Positions 55,208-64,000 of a DNA stretch of 64,000 bases are shown here, in pieces. The stretch lies in assembly GCA_025350045.1 (NCBI GenBank), contig JANXYM010000087.1, positions 25,015 through 89,014 on the forward strand. The letters run 5' to 3'. The notes beneath the pieces are model-generated. The model saw only the letters and a program-made list of their open reading frames with translations. It had not been told where the DNA came from and did no database searches. Positions within the stretch are counted from its first letter, which is position 1; each line of letters opens with the position of its first letter. Source of the DNA: Methanomicrobiales archaeon. GTDB lineage: Archaea; Halobacteriota; Methanomicrobia; Methanomicrobiales; Methanospirillaceae. A program made the position numbers and the translations under genes.

Positions 55208-57817
55208 TCATGCCTCGCGAAAGCCGAAGCTCCCCTTCGGTACCGTGATCTCGAACCGTGCACCCCCGCCCGGTCTGCTTGTCTCCCTGATAGATATTCC
55301 GGAGATCGCAAGGATCTCGCGGGAGAGGAAGAGGCCAAACCCGGTATTTTTTCCAAAACCCTGCGTAAACAGGCGAGCCTTATCGGCTTCAGCGATGCCC
55401 GCACCGTCATCCTCACAGACAATGACGAGCTCGTCGGCACTTACTTCTGAATAAACCCGAATCGTCTTCATCTGTATGCCCCCGTACCGGATCGCATTGT
55501 CAAAAAGGTTGTAGAACACCTTCTCCAGAAGCGGGTCTGCCAGTACCTCTAGGCCCGGGCGGTGCAGTTCTGTCCTGAAATCTGCCATTGGAAGCCCTCC
55601 TTTGGCCCGGATTATGCATGTATTCACATTCTGCCACGATGGCGCTATCGAACCCATATCCTGGTACGTCCGGGTAAAATTGATCTGGGCTTCTATCGTT
55701 GCAACTGCTTTCCTTGCCCTTTCAAGATAATCGTGCGTTTTTTCCGGGTCATGTACAGCATCACTGCTCAACTGCAGAAAACCATTAAGGATTATGAGCT
55801 GGTTGAGAACATCATGACGGGTAATACTTGAGAGAAGCGTGAGTTTCTGGTTTGCACGGGATAACGTCTCCTCGACCTGTTTTTGCCAGCTGATGTCGCG
55901 ACCTACAGACTGGTATTCAGCCACTTCCCCCTGCTCACTGAAAATAGCCCGGTTAACCCAGAGCAGCCAGCGCATCTGGCCATCAGGCAGGACAATCCGG
56001 TACGTGATCTCGGCAACCGGAGCTTCATTTGTAAGAGACATGAGGTGTTTTTTGAGGAGGGACTTGTCCTCAGGAGAGATCGATGGAGAGAATTTTTTAT
56101 CGAGGATCTGGTCGCGTTCAATAGAGAAAAAGCGGCAAAAGGCATCGTTGACAAAGACGAGGGTACCGTCAGGCAGGAAGCGGGAGATCAACTCGGTCTG
56201 GTCCTCGACAACACTTCGGTACCGCCGCTCACTCTCGACGAGCGCCACTTCAATGGTCTTACGATCAGCACGTTCAAGAGCAGATGAGACCAGATCCGCT
56301 ACCGCTGCTGCAAAGTCCTGTTCGAGAGGAGCCCAGATTCTTGTATGCCCGGTATGTTCATGACAGACAATCCCCACCACCAGCCCCCCTCTCCGGATAG
56401 GGACATCCAGCATCGACATGATGTTGAGCGGAACGAGGTATGATTCGGTAAATTCCTGCGTGCGTTCATCCTGGCGTGCCTCATCCGCTGCGATGATCCG
56501 GTTCTCGTCGAGAGCTTCAAAATACAGGGGATAATGCAACCGTTTCAGGATCATGCCACTCGAATGGGTTTTTGAGGGGCCATCATAACATTCTGAACAG
56601 ATCAGTTCTGACAGGTCATCGGAGAACAGCCATACACTGACCCGGTCAACAATGATCGTTTCGGCATCGATCTTTGTAAGAGAGTGGAGAAAACCATCAA
56701 TGGTATCTGCAGGTAGCTTTGCCATCTGCACCAGCGCCTGCTGGGTTTTCAGGAAGAGAAGGGTCTGGGATTTGTCCCGCTCTTCGGCCTGACGTCGTTC
56801 AGAAATATCTTCAACCATGACGATTACTCCCGAAAAATCGCCCTCCCCGGCACCAATAGGCTGGCTCACAATCCGGAGTATCGATCTCTTTCCTCCCGTT
56901 GAGGAGGTGTATTCTCCCTCAAAGAAACCGGTATTTCCGTCCAGTGAATCCCTGATGGCCGCCACCAGAGCCGGATTCTCTATTTGGTTCAGAGTGTCAA
57001 ATCCCATCAGCTGCAAAGGAGATACGCCCATGATATCGGCAAATTTCTTATTCACGGTAACAATGATTCCGTTTTTATCCAGCTGAACGAGCCCGATGGG
57101 TGACCGTGTGAACAGCAGACGGTGCCGCTCTTCACTCTCGCGTATCACCTTTTCAGATGCTTCAAGCCGGTGCCGTTCATCCTCATTACGCCGCTGGATG
57201 AAGAAGAATGTCAGCACCAGCACAAGGATGAGAAGGGTCGCCGTAATGGGTGGCAGGCAGGCAAAAAAGATCTGCCCGGACCAGTTCCGGGCATCAACAT
57301 CCATACCGAAAACCGCGAGCGTCTTTCCGGTCTTTGGATCGATAACCGGCACAAGGCTGCTTACCCACGTGCCCCACCGGTCGGAATCGGGACCCTCGGT
57401 AAGGGAGATACCTGAGATAAATGCCTTTTTGATGAGAGCAGTTACTTCGGGATATTCCTGCCCGGGTGGCGAGTAGTTCTCTGATTCCGGGGGTTCCGAA
57501 TCAACAAAGAAGAAGTATGTGCCATCGGCTCTACTGCCGATGAGATAGGCAAACCGTACATCCGCATCGGCGGCGCGGAACCCGGCCATCTGTTTTTTTA
57601 AGGTCTGGTATTCAGGGTTGGTGAGATCGGTTTCTGAACCAACCAGGTCTGCCACTTGCGAGGCGTTGATCCCGACACCCGCAAGCCGGGCCTGGGTAAG
57701 CAGCTGCTCCCGCATATGCTGGTCTTCCCGTCCGGCAGTCCACAGGCTCACTGCGGTTCCCATAACAAGAATAATCAGAATGGCAACGATCAGCCAGCGG
57801 TTCAGATCATGTTTCAT
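55208..57817 (-). CDS. Membrane sensor histidine kinase with PAS and GAF domains
   Basis: This 869-residue protein has a membrane helix (about 9-28), an extracellular sensing domain (about 35-175), a second helix (about 183-208), a PAS domain (about 225-345), a GAF-like domain (about 360-520), a second PAS (about 530-650), the phosphoacceptor helix SSITRHDVLNQL (His near 666) and an ATPase domain with N box NLFDNAIRYG and G box DDGAGIAEADK. It is a methanogen-type kinase that senses an external signal. No response regulator is adjacent. Confidence 0.9.
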   Translation of the reverse strand: MKHDLNRWLIVAILIILVMGTAVSLWTAGREDQHMREQLLTQARLAGVGINASQVADLVGSETDLTNPEYQTLKKQMAGFRAADADVRFAYLIGSRADGTYFFFVDSEPPESENYSPPGQEYPEVTALIKKAFISGISLTEGPDSDRWGTWVSSLVPVIDPKTGKTLAVFGMDVDARNWSGQIFFACLPPITATLLILVLVLTFFFIQRRNEDERHRLEASEKVIRESEERHRLLFTRSPIGLVQLDKNGIIVTVNKKFADIMGVSPLQLMGFDTLNQIENPALVAAIRDSLDGNTGFFEGEYTSSTGGKRSILRIVSQPIGAGEGDFSGVIVMVEDISERRQAEERDKSQTLLFLKTQQALVQMAKLPADTIDGFLHSLTKIDAETIIVDRVSVWLFSDDLSELICSECYDGPSKTHSSGMILKRLHYPLYFEALDENRIIAADEARQDERTQEFTESYLVPLNIMSMLDVPIRRGGLVVGIVCHEHTGHTRIWAPLEQDFAAAVADLVSSALERADRKTIEVALVESERRYRSVVEDQTELISRFLPDGTLVFVNDAFCRFFSIERDQILDKKFSPSISPEDKSLLKKHLMSLTNEAPVAEITYRIVLPDGQMRWLLWVNRAIFSEQGEVAEYQSVGRDISWQKQVEETLSRANQKLTLLSSITRHDVLNQLIILNGFLQLSSDAVHDPEKTHDYLERARKAVATIEAQINFTRTYQDMGSIAPSWQNVNTCIIRAKGGLPMADFRTELHRPGLEVLADPLLEKVFYNLFDNAIRYGGIQMKTIRVYSEVSADELVIVCEDDGAGIAEADKARLFTQGFGKNTGFGLFLSREILAISGISIRETSRPGGGARFEITVPKGSFGFREA

Positions 57818-58015
57818 GCGAACTTCTCAGTATCCCCCGGCTAACCTCGTGCAGTTCAGAAGGATCCTGCCAAAGATCCTATTCTGCTACCCGTTATTGT
57901 CAGTCACCCGGATCTGTTGTTATTCAACGATGAGTCGGCCAGATGTTGTCGGTTCGGCATTATACAAGTTTCGGATGCCTTACCTTGTAAACACGTGTAC
58001 CTGCCATGACAGACA

Positions 58016-58420
58016 TCAACAAAAAAAGAGATTACTGGGATCAGCGGACCCTCGGGATTTCATCGCCCGGTGCGGTTGCTTCTTTGTTCGGGGGGTATAG
58101 GTTATACCATTCAGGGTTACTGTGGTCTCGACCGGTGCGGGTTCCCATTTCCTGAACATATCGCGGTACTCCTGATCCTGGTTACGGGAAATAGGATAGG
58201 TCCGGATATAAAAAATATCATTTGAGACGAGATCGGTCTGGTACTCGAGACCCTGCGATCCCTCCGGCGGGCTCAGCTGGTGGGTCGTTCTGGCCCAGTC
58301 CTGCGGTGCCTCGAATGCGATGTGGAGCTCTGTATCCCTCCACGCCTTGACCGGAACAACATAATGAATTATCGTCATGATCACCTGCGGGGTGCTGGTA
58401 GTAACAGCAGTTGCCGGCAC
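58016..58420 (-). CDS. Uncharacterised protein, possibly a broken lipoprotein
   Basis: This 134-residue frame starts at a GTG in a Val/Pro/Ala/Thr-rich stretch (PATAVTTSTPQ) that looks like a linker, and continues with a compact domain (VVPVKAWRDTELHIAFEAP). The same frame is open upstream but contains an in-frame TAG (58471-58469); beyond it the frame runs to a GTG/ATG near 58630/58624. The true N-terminus is unclear: the gene may begin downstream of the TAG, or may be a decayed longer gene. I do not recognise the family. Confidence 0.4.
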   Translation of the reverse strand: MPATAVTTSTPQVIMTIIHYVVPVKAWRDTELHIAFEAPQDWARTTHQLSPPEGSQGLEYQTDLVSNDIFYIRTYPISRNQDQEYRDMFRKWEPAPVETTVTLNGITYTPRTKKQPHRAMKSRGSADPSNLFFC

Positions 58421-58734
58421 CGTTGCAGAAGCAACAGGAGAAGCAACCGGTTGGGGGAGGGGGGCGGGCTACGGATCCCGCATGCGGATATATCTCCCTG
58501 ATAAACACCAGCACTCGCTGGCGAACCCGGGAACGATACGGGGTGATGCACTCGGCGAACGGGAAACCGGCAGAACGGTGTTTTGTTCAACCGTATCAGG
58601 AAATAAGGAGCATGGCTGTAGCATCGCCACTATTCCTATAAAAAAAGATACAAAACTGAATTAAAAAGAGGCGAATGCCCGGGTTCCGGACCGTATAAAA
58701 ATGAAAATGAATATCAGATGATGACATTCATTTT

Positions 58735-58914
58735 TCAAATATCATCCTCATCTCCTTCATTTAAATCATAGTTTTCACTGTTGGCATCCAACTTGTCAGC
58801 ATAAATGTCCATCACATCATCGTATGGATCATTGTCCGGGTTCACAGAATCCGCGCTTTCCTCGTTTCTGTAACGTCTTCCGTGATCCCGATAGTCGCGA
58901 TAGCTTTTTCCCAT
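58735..58914 (-). CDS. Acidic small protein (59 residues)
   Basis: The frame MGKSYRDYRDHGRRYRNEE ends in a very acidic tail (NEGDEDDI). It is strongly charged, rich in Asp, Glu, Tyr and Asn, with no membrane helix. A GAGAGG stretch upstream could be a ribosome site. The family is unknown; the whole frame has codon use like neighbouring genes, so it may be a real small gene. Confidence 0.45.
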   Translation of the reverse strand: MGKSYRDYRDHGRRYRNEESADSVNPDNDPYDDVMDIYADKLDANSENYDLNEGDEDDI

Positions 58915-59378
58915 TCGTTCTCACAACCTCTCACGATTATTCTGAAAAATAAAAATCAATAATATTTCAATACTAAAAAAAGTTTTTGTCTCAACCGGAA
59001 TGTTTTTTCAAGCCGACACATTTGACATCAGATCAATATGTCAATGTGCTCGAACCGCCCAATCGGGAGATTTGAGGAAATCAGGTAACAAGAACCAAAA
59101 AAAAATCCCTGCCCTGAAAGAAAGGTTAAAAAACACTTTTTTTCGTGTCGCATGTACGCACATTTTTCGTGACAAGATGGCACCCCTTGACCCCTCTCCA
59201 TCCCGGGCATTTTATCTTCGGCCTGATTGCGGGCATCTGTCCCTATAATAGCATCCTGTGTCTTGGGTTGCTACCTGACCAGCCGGAACACCCGGTTATC
59301 TCCTGTCGCCGTCCTCAACCGGACGGTCTCGTTCTGTATCGGTACGGTTCTCAATACGTAAAAAACGGTTTACCCTTT
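58915..59378. other. 464-base gap upstream of purF end
   Basis: AT-rich, with several T- and A-tracts (for example near 58976-58990) that resemble termination or promoter sequence. I see no credible gene or known RNA here. Confidence 0.4.
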
Positions 59379-60806
59379 TTATATTTCTGCTTCAAATTTA
59401 CCGAGCTTTGACTGGTAGGTCCCATCAACGAAATCGATCTGCCGGGCCTTGGCATGTTCGCCATCGATCTGCACCGGGTAACACCCGGTGAGACACCCGG
59501 TGCAGAGATCCCCCTGCCCGATCCCAATCGCCTCGACCAGCGCATCCAGAGAGACATGGTGAAGCGAAGTTGCCGTGATGCTGTGCCGGACCTCTTCTTC
59601 AATCCGGTTACTTGCGATCAATTCCTCGCGGGTTGGCATATCCACCCCAAGATAGCAGGGTGCCTTGATTGCCGGAGATCCAATGCGCATGTGGATCTCC
59701 CGGGCACCGGCTTCCCGCATCATCTCAATAATCCGCTTGGAGGTGGTGCCCCGCACGATGCTGTCATCGATCAGCACGATCGACTTGTCCGCCAGATGCG
59801 CTGGTATCGGGTTGAGCTTGATCCGGACTGCCTTCTCCCGTTCCTTCTGGGAGGGCATGATGAATGTGCGTCCCATATAACGGTTCTTCATTAAGGACTC
59901 GACAAACGGGATCTTTGAGGCTTCTGCATACCCGATTGCGTATGCCGTCCCGGAATCAGGAACCGAACAGACAGAATCTGCCTTTACAGGATCTTCTTCG
60001 AACAGTTTTTGACCGATCTGCCGCCGCACGGTATACACCAGTACGCCATCAATGATCGAATCCGCACGGGCAAAATAAATGTATTCAAAGATGCAATGCG
60101 CTCTTTTGCCCGCTACAGCGATCTGCGTGTACCGGATTCCATCTGCATCGATCCTGACCAGTTCGCCTGGTTTAACATCCCGGATAAACTTGGCACTCAG
60201 GGCATCGATTGCCACACTCTCGGAAGCGACCATGTAGCCATTCTCGGTCTTCCCGATACAGAATGGCTTGATGCCCAGCGGATCCCTGAATGCATAGATG
60301 AACCCGTCTATCAGCATAACGATCGAATACGAACCCCGGAGCTTGCGCATACAGAGATGGACTGCATCCTCAACACAGCCCGTATTGCTGATCTCGTTGA
60401 TCAAGATCTTGGCGATGATCTCGGTGTCGGTAGTAGTGATGAAAAGTTGCCCGGTCTGCTCGAACTCTGCCCGGAGTTCCGCAGTATTGACAAGATTCCC
60501 GTTGTGGGCGATCGAGATGAAATGATCCTTGAACTGGAAGTTGAGCGGCTGGATGTTTTCAGGAAGATTCGCCCCCGTTGTCGGGTAGCGGACATGGCCA
60601 ATTCCGGCGGAACCTTTCAGGTCTGATAAAACAGCAGGGGAAAAAACGTCGGCGACAAGGCCTTGCCCCTTAAATTTCTGGAGGTTCAGGCCATCGAACG
60701 TGGAAATCCCGGCGCTTTCCTGCCCACGGTGCTGGAGAGCATACAGGGCATAATAGAGCTGGATGGCTGCACCGCCAGCATCAACGATGCCAACGATACC
60801 ACACAT
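59379..60806 (-). CDS. purF: Amidophosphoribosyltransferase
   Basis: This 475-residue enzyme makes phosphoribosylamine from PRPP and glutamine, the first step of purine synthesis. The catalytic cysteine is directly after the initiator Met (MCGIVG) with no propeptide. The PRPP loop VLIDDSIVRGTT is intact. Four cysteines at the positions that bind a 4Fe-4S cluster in the Bacillus type are visible: HCIFEYIYF, KAPCYLGVD and CTGC. Its 5' end lies 9 bases after the L37e gene. Confidence 0.96.
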   Translation of the reverse strand: MCGIVGIVDAGGAAIQLYYALYALQHRGQESAGISTFDGLNLQKFKGQGLVADVFSPAVLSDLKGSAGIGHVRYPTTGANLPENIQPLNFQFKDHFISIAHNGNLVNTAELRAEFEQTGQLFITTTDTEIIAKILINEISNTGCVEDAVHLCMRKLRGSYSIVMLIDGFIYAFRDPLGIKPFCIGKTENGYMVASESVAIDALSAKFIRDVKPGELVRIDADGIRYTQIAVAGKRAHCIFEYIYFARADSIIDGVLVYTVRRQIGQKLFEEDPVKADSVCSVPDSGTAYAIGYAEASKIPFVESLMKNRYMGRTFIMPSQKEREKAVRIKLNPIPAHLADKSIVLIDDSIVRGTTSKRIIEMMREAGAREIHMRIGSPAIKAPCYLGVDMPTREELIASNRIEEEVRHSITATSLHHVSLDALVEAIGIGQGDLCTGCLTGCYPVQIDGEHAKARQIDFVDGTYQSKLGKFEAEI

Positions 60807-60815
60807 AGTACAACT

Positions 60816-60998
60816 CTAATGCGTTGGGATTTTTGGTCTCTTGGTGTGCCACTTGTAGCTGAGTATTCGGGTGCTTCTGCCAAAACCACAGGCAGAGCAT
60901 TCTTTCTTCTGGGCATGGAACGAAACTTTACCACATCGCCGGCAGGTGACGTGGGTCTTCTTGTTCATCTTTCCCATTGATGGAGTGCCTTTTGACAT
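60816..60998 (-). CDS. rpl37e: 50S ribosomal protein L37e
   Basis: This 60-residue zinc-finger protein of the large subunit has CRRC (residues 19-22) and CSAC (34-37) and a basic C-terminus ([14 protein letters not shown]). It sits between LSm and purF on one strand with gaps of 11 and 9 bases. Confidence 0.96.
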   Translation of the reverse strand: MSKGTPSMGKMNKKTHVTCRRCGKVSFHAQKKECSACGFGRSTRILSYKWHTKRPKIPTH

Positions 60999-61009
60999 GT
61001 TACTTCACC

Positions 61010-61240
61010 TTATTGATCCAATGATGGGGATATATAGATCACATTATCGCCACGGACGATAAGCGTACCTACTTTCTGGACTTGTCCGTTCTCTGTCTCT
61101 TCGGCTTTGTCGAGCACGAGATTCATATGAACATCATATCCCTGGAGTACTCCACGGATTTCTCTCCCACCTTTGAGAGACACGATAACGGGCTGACGAT
61201 TCAGCACCAGATCTAAAATATCCAACGGCCTTTTGGTCAT
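61010..61240 (-). CDS. LSm (Sm-like) RNA-binding protein
   Basis: This 76-residue protein has Sm motif 1 ([19 protein letters not shown], with [10 protein letters not shown]) and Sm motif 2 ([12 protein letters not shown]). Archaeal LSm forms rings that bind U-rich RNA. Adjacency to L37e is a common archaeal arrangement and these two with purF form an operon. Confidence 0.96.
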   Translation of the reverse strand: MTKRPLDILDLVLNRQPVIVSLKGGREIRGVLQGYDVHMNLVLDKAEETENGQVQKVGTLIVRGDNVIYISPSLDQ

Positions 61241-61438
61241 AACAATACCTTGTTACCATCGCTCTGGAGTAATATATGTGTGTGAGCAGGTTACTTAAAC
61301 ATACCGTAGATCGGTATCATTCACAGCATTTTCCTCCCTGCCCTGAGGGAGAAAACACACCACAGATGATCCTGTAGTTCCCGCATTCGATCCATGCAAA
61401 TTATTTTTAGCGGGAGGGTTGAATGTACGAGCGGAACA

Positions 61439-61936
61439 ATGAAAAAGATTGTCGTAAAGAAACGCCATTCCATCAGGAAAAGCCAGGGACAGGAGCTTCT
61501 CATCCGCCTCGCTGAACAGATCGGAACCTCATCCGATCTCTTCCGGGCTGATATGATCGAAGTACTGGAGACTAATGCAGATGTATCCCTGTTTATGGTT
61601 AACAAAAAACCGCTCCTGATGGATACCGGCGACTGGACGTTTCCTACGCTCAGAGGGGCGGTACAATGCCCGTTTCCGGAGCGCAGGGTGACCGTCGATG
61701 CCGGGGCAATTCCCTACGTAGTGAACGGTGCAGACATCATGAGGCCGGGCATTGTTGCGGTCACTGACGACGTAAAAGCGAATGCCCCGGTCCAGATTGT
61801 CGATGAGCGGCATGGTAAGCCGCTTGCCATTGGAATTGCCCTGCTGGATGCGCCCGCTATGCGTGCCAGTACAGCAGGAAAAATGGTAAAAAAGTTCCAT
61901 CACGTCGGAGATGAGATCTGGAACATGGAGATCTGA
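61439..61936 (+). CDS. PUA-domain RNA-binding protein (MCT-1/DUF1947-like)
   Basis: This 165-residue protein has an N-terminal DUF1947 domain and a C-terminal PUA domain (VVNGADIMRPGIVAVTDDV and GIALLDAPAMR). It resembles the archaeal relatives of MCT-1/eIF2D-type translation factors, so a ribosome- or tRNA-linked role is likely. The start at 61439 (MKKIVVKKRHSI) fits the family; a longer frame from 61394 would include the TATA-like stretch itself. Confidence 0.85.
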   Translation: MKKIVVKKRHSIRKSQGQELLIRLAEQIGTSSDLFRADMIEVLETNADVSLFMVNKKPLLMDTGDWTFPTLRGAVQCPFPERRVTVDAGAIPYVVNGADIMRPGIVAVTDDVKANAPVQIVDERHGKPLAIGIALLDAPAMRASTAGKMVKKFHHVGDEIWNMEI

Positions 61937-62028
61937 CCGGAAAACCTGCAACAACAGCGTGCGGGAAACTGCCGTTTTTCTCTTTTTTTACGGGCAAAAT
62001 CGTGATTATCGGGTTCAAAATAGATACT

Positions 62029-62037
62029 ATTAAATAA
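62029..62037 (+). promoter_or_regulatory. TATA-like box for sepF
   Basis: ATTAAATAA lies about 26 bases before the ATG at 62059, implying a leaderless mRNA; no ribosome site precedes the start. Confidence 0.5.
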
Positions 62038-62058
62038 TTTTCACCATATAGTTTTTTT

Positions 62059-62427
62059 ATGGTTAAGATCATAGACACGCTCCTTGGCAAGAGTTCCGGA
62101 AGTTCGGATGACGATTATATGGAACTCGATCTGGCTTCCTACGAAGAACATGGTGCCGGATCCCCCGCACTGCTGGTAAAAATTGCAACAATTACCGACT
62201 TAAAAGACACCCCCCGGATCAAGGATGAAGTCTACAGCGGTAACATCGTCATCGTTGACATCTCCCGGCTCAAGATGGACAAGATCTCCTACGAACGGGT
62301 TTTAAAGGACTTAAAAGAAGTGGCAAAGGATGTCAATGGCGATATCATCGGTCTTGGTGACCAGCGCTATGTCGTACTCACCCCGATGTCCGTGAAGATC
62401 TCGCGCGACAAGATCGGCGGGGCTTAA
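62059..62427 (+). CDS. sepF: Cell division protein SepF, archaeal
   Basis: This 122-residue protein has a short amphipathic N-terminal helix (MVKIIDTLLGKS) for membrane binding, an acidic linker and the SepF/DUF552 core (VIVDISRLKMDKISYER). Archaeal SepF anchors FtsZ to the membrane at division. The next gene, ZPR1-like, starts 3 bases after its stop. Confidence 0.93.
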   Translation: MVKIIDTLLGKSSGSSDDDYMELDLASYEEHGAGSPALLVKIATITDLKDTPRIKDEVYSGNIVIVDISRLKMDKISYERVLKDLKEVAKDVNGDIIGLGDQRYVVLTPMSVKISRDKIGGA

Positions 62428-62430
62428 ACG

Positions 62431-62964
62431 TTGCGTACAATCGTTCCGGGTCCATGCCCAACGTGCAATTCCGAGATAGAATACCTGTATACTACAGAAA
62501 ATATCCCTTATTTTTCTGATATTCTCATCATTTCTGCGATCTGCCCCTCCTGCGGCTATAAATTCGTGGATACCCAGATGCTCAAACACGGTGAGCCGGT
62601 GCGATACGTGTACCGGACTGCCACAACGGACGATCTCGCAATCCGAATAATCAGAAGTACGAGTGCCGCAATTGAGATCCCGGAACTCGGGGTGCGGATC
62701 GATCCCGGCCCCACCTGCCAGGGATTTGTATCCAACATAGAAGGAGTACTGGATCGCATAGTGCAGGCCGTTGGATCAGCTATAGTTGACGGGGATGCGG
62801 AAGAGCGGGAGAACGCCCGCTTGCTGCTGGAGAAGATTGCCCAAGTGAAGTGCGGGGAACTGGCGGTTACGATTATTCTTGAAGATCCTAACGGCAACAG
62901 TGCGATCGTCTCTGACTTCGCAGAGAAGAGCACGTACACGGTTGAACCGGAGCCATACAGTTGA
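62431..62964 (+). CDS. ZPR1-related zinc finger protein
   Basis: This 177-residue protein has a zinc ribbon CPTCNSE (Cys near 9 and 12) with CPSCGYKF (near 38 and 41) and the conserved ZPR1 core (PGPTCQGFVSNIEGVLDR). It starts with TTG at 62431, 3 bases after sepF. In eukaryotes ZPR1 assists folding of elongation factor EF1A; its archaeal role is not settled. The sepF link suggests co-expression. Confidence 0.88.
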   Translation: MRTIVPGPCPTCNSEIEYLYTTENIPYFSDILIISAICPSCGYKFVDTQMLKHGEPVRYVYRTATTDDLAIRIIRSTSAAIEIPELGVRIDPGPTCQGFVSNIEGVLDRIVQAVGSAIVDGDAEERENARLLLEKIAQVKCGELAVTIILEDPNGNSAIVSDFAEKSTYTVEPEPYS

Positions 62965-63035
62965 GCCGGTCTTCCCATTCTTCTGATTCTGAAATTGCAC
63001 TAAAAAAGAAAAAACATTTTTTTCGTTGGCAGTAT

Positions 63036-64000
63036 CTAGACGATCTCCAGATCGCCTAAAAACGCACCGGGTTCTTTGACAACCTTACCGACAACCTGCG
63101 CACCTTTCACCATCTTCAGCACACAGGCAACACTCGTTTCCGGTACCACGTAGGCAAATCCCATGCCCATATTGAAGGTACGGTACATCTCGGCAGCCGT
63201 GATATCCCCGGCTTTTTGTATCCATGAGAATATCTGGGGAGGTGTGATCGGCGTATCGAACCGGAACCCGAACTCGCTGAGCCGGTTGAAGTTCAACAGT
63301 CCACCACCGGTAACATGGCACATCCCATGCACGGTACAGGCAGCTGCAACCTCCAGGCTCTCATGGTAGATACGGGTAGGAGTGAGCAGCTCCTCGCCAA
63401 ATGTCCTGCCACTCTCCATCTTCCGGCCATAACCGGCATGCTTCTCCACCACACTGCGGGCGAGCGAGAGCCCATTGCTGTGGACACCCGTTGACGGCAC
63501 ACCAATAATCTTATCGCCGGGCTTGATTTTTTCACCCGAGATTATTTTATCCTTCTTCTGCATCCCAAGGCAGGTACCGGCAAGGTCAAGCCCGTTGACC
63601 AGACCCCTGAGTGATGCGGTCTCCCCGCCAACGATATCGATATTCGCCAGTTTCGCACCCTCATTGAGCCCGATACCGATCTGAGCCATCTTCTCGATCG
63701 AGAGTTTGTCGGTCGCGATATAGTCCACGAATGCGATCGGCTCCACGTTCATAACGTAAAGATCGTTGACGTTCATCGCCACGCAGTCGATACCGACCGT
63801 GCTCCAGTCCTTCATCTGATCGGCAACGAGCATTTTTGTACCCACGCCGTCAGTGGTCAGGGCAAGCGCGTGTTCACCGAAACCGATCAGGCCGGCAAAA
63901 TGTCCAACACCGCCCATCATGGTGCAGCTGCCTTTTCTCCGGTAGGTCAGATTCCTGATCAGGGACTTGATAGCGGTTGCTTCGAGATCGATATCTACTC
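63036..64000 (-). CDS. purM: Phosphoribosylformylglycinamidine cyclo-ligase (N-terminus beyond window)
   Basis: This PurM enzyme closes the imidazole ring of AIR in purine synthesis. Conserved parts are GLIGFGEHALALTTDGVGTK, the active-site segment GVPSTGVHSNGLSLARSVV and CHVTGGGLLNFNR. The frame continues past the window edge (TAIKSLIRNLTYRRKGSC before the internal Met at 63920), so the start is missing. Together with purF and prs, three steps of purine/PRPP metabolism are in the window. Confidence 0.96.
   Translation of the reverse strand, partial: VDIDLEATAIKSLIRNLTYRRKGSCTMMGGVGHFAGLIGFGEHALALTTDGVGTKMLVADQMKDWSTVGIDCVAMNVNDLYVMNVEPIAFVDYIATDKLSIEKMAQIGIGLNEGAKLANIDIVGGETASLRGLVNGLDLAGTCLGMQKKDKIISGEKIKPGDKIIGVPSTGVHSNGLSLARSVVEKHAGYGRKMESGRTFGEELLTPTRIYHESLEVAAACTVHGMCHVTGGGLLNFNRLSEFGFRFDTPITPPQIFSWIQKAGDITAAEMYRTFNMGMGFAYVVPETSVACVLKMVKGAQVVGKVVKEPGAFLGDLEIV

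Noticed and set aside
58218..58514. 98-codon minus frame MLVFIREIYPHAG onward
   Set aside because: It is cysteine- and proline-rich out-of-frame reading of a low-complexity linker, overlapping the more protein-like frame at 58016-58420.
1..64000. CRISPR arrays, insertion sequences or prophage
   Set aside because: No spaced direct repeats, transposase, integrase or phage structural genes were seen on either strand.

Overview
The window looks like chromosome from a methanogenic archaeon, most like the order Methanomicrobiales (a Methanoregula- or Methanosphaerula-type genome). This placement is an inference from gene content, not a measured phylogeny. The supporting genes are a complete A-type ATP synthase operon, a thermosome subunit, a cupin-type glucose-6-phosphate isomerase, an NrpR-domain protein, archaeal LonB, Nob1, RIO2, LSm, L37e, archaeal SepF, a ZPR1-like zinc finger protein, TATA-box promoters with several apparently leaderless starts, and tRNAs without an encoded CCA. 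I saw no insertion sequence, phage, CRISPR array or rRNA.

Layout. 1-2.7 kb: a DUF460 nuclease-like gene (cut by the left edge) and RIO2 kinase. 2.7-6.1 kb: a tight run of a degenerate PP-loop tRNA-thiolase homologue, a K+ channel with two RCK domains, and NAD synthetase. 6.1-10.7 kb: phosphoglucose isomerase, a secreted COG1361-like protein, a divergent TrmB regulator with a palindrome in the shared promoter, an NrpR-domain protein and an unrecognised 320-residue protein. 10.8-20.6 kb: a flavin disulfide oxidoreductase, class II LysRS, an MFS exporter, small cysteine-rich redox or metal proteins, a cupredoxin and a P-type Mg2+ ATPase. 20.6-22.4 kb: RlmH, a ribbon-helix-helix regulator and a small membrane protein.

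22.4-32.0 kb: the ATP synthase operon H-I-K-E-C-F-A-B-D with pgk directly behind it. 32.1-38.2 kb: a GspF/GspE (TadC/TadA or FlaJ/FlaI-like) secretion pair, preceded in transcription order by nothing recognisable as a pilin, followed by a translationally coupled zinc-ribbon/unknown gene pair, and flanked by a divergent pair of KaiC-like ATPases of which the first has lost its Walker A lysine. 38.3-43.2 kb: a proteolysis operon lonB-tldD-tldE-bofA-like. 43.4-47.4 kb: PRPP synthetase, Nob1, a GfcR-like HTH-PRTase regulator, thermosome and tRNA-Ser(CGA). 47.7-53.9 kb: small membrane proteins, a cupredoxin with an altered copper site linked to a two-helix possible haem protein, an Lhr-like helicase, a symporter with a 41-residue accessory protein, a pterin dehydratase-like protein, thioredoxin and initiator tRNA-Met. 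54.0-59.4 kb: an accessory-looking stretch with a TPR gene broken by TGA in its signal peptide, a large membrane histidine kinase, a second gene with an in-frame TAG upstream and an acidic 59-residue ORF. 59.4-64 kb: purF-L37e-LSm, a PUA-domain protein, sepF-zpr1 and purM (cut by the right edge).

Most of the window is ordinary housekeeping. The most promising places for new biology are the degenerate thiolase/K+ channel/NadE cluster, the secretion ATPase with paired KaiC proteins and zinc-ribbon partner, the cupredoxin/two-helix protein pair, the perfect inverted repeats at regulator genes (8086-8101, 9699-9716, 44792-44810), and the two secreted-protein genes interrupted by in-frame stops.
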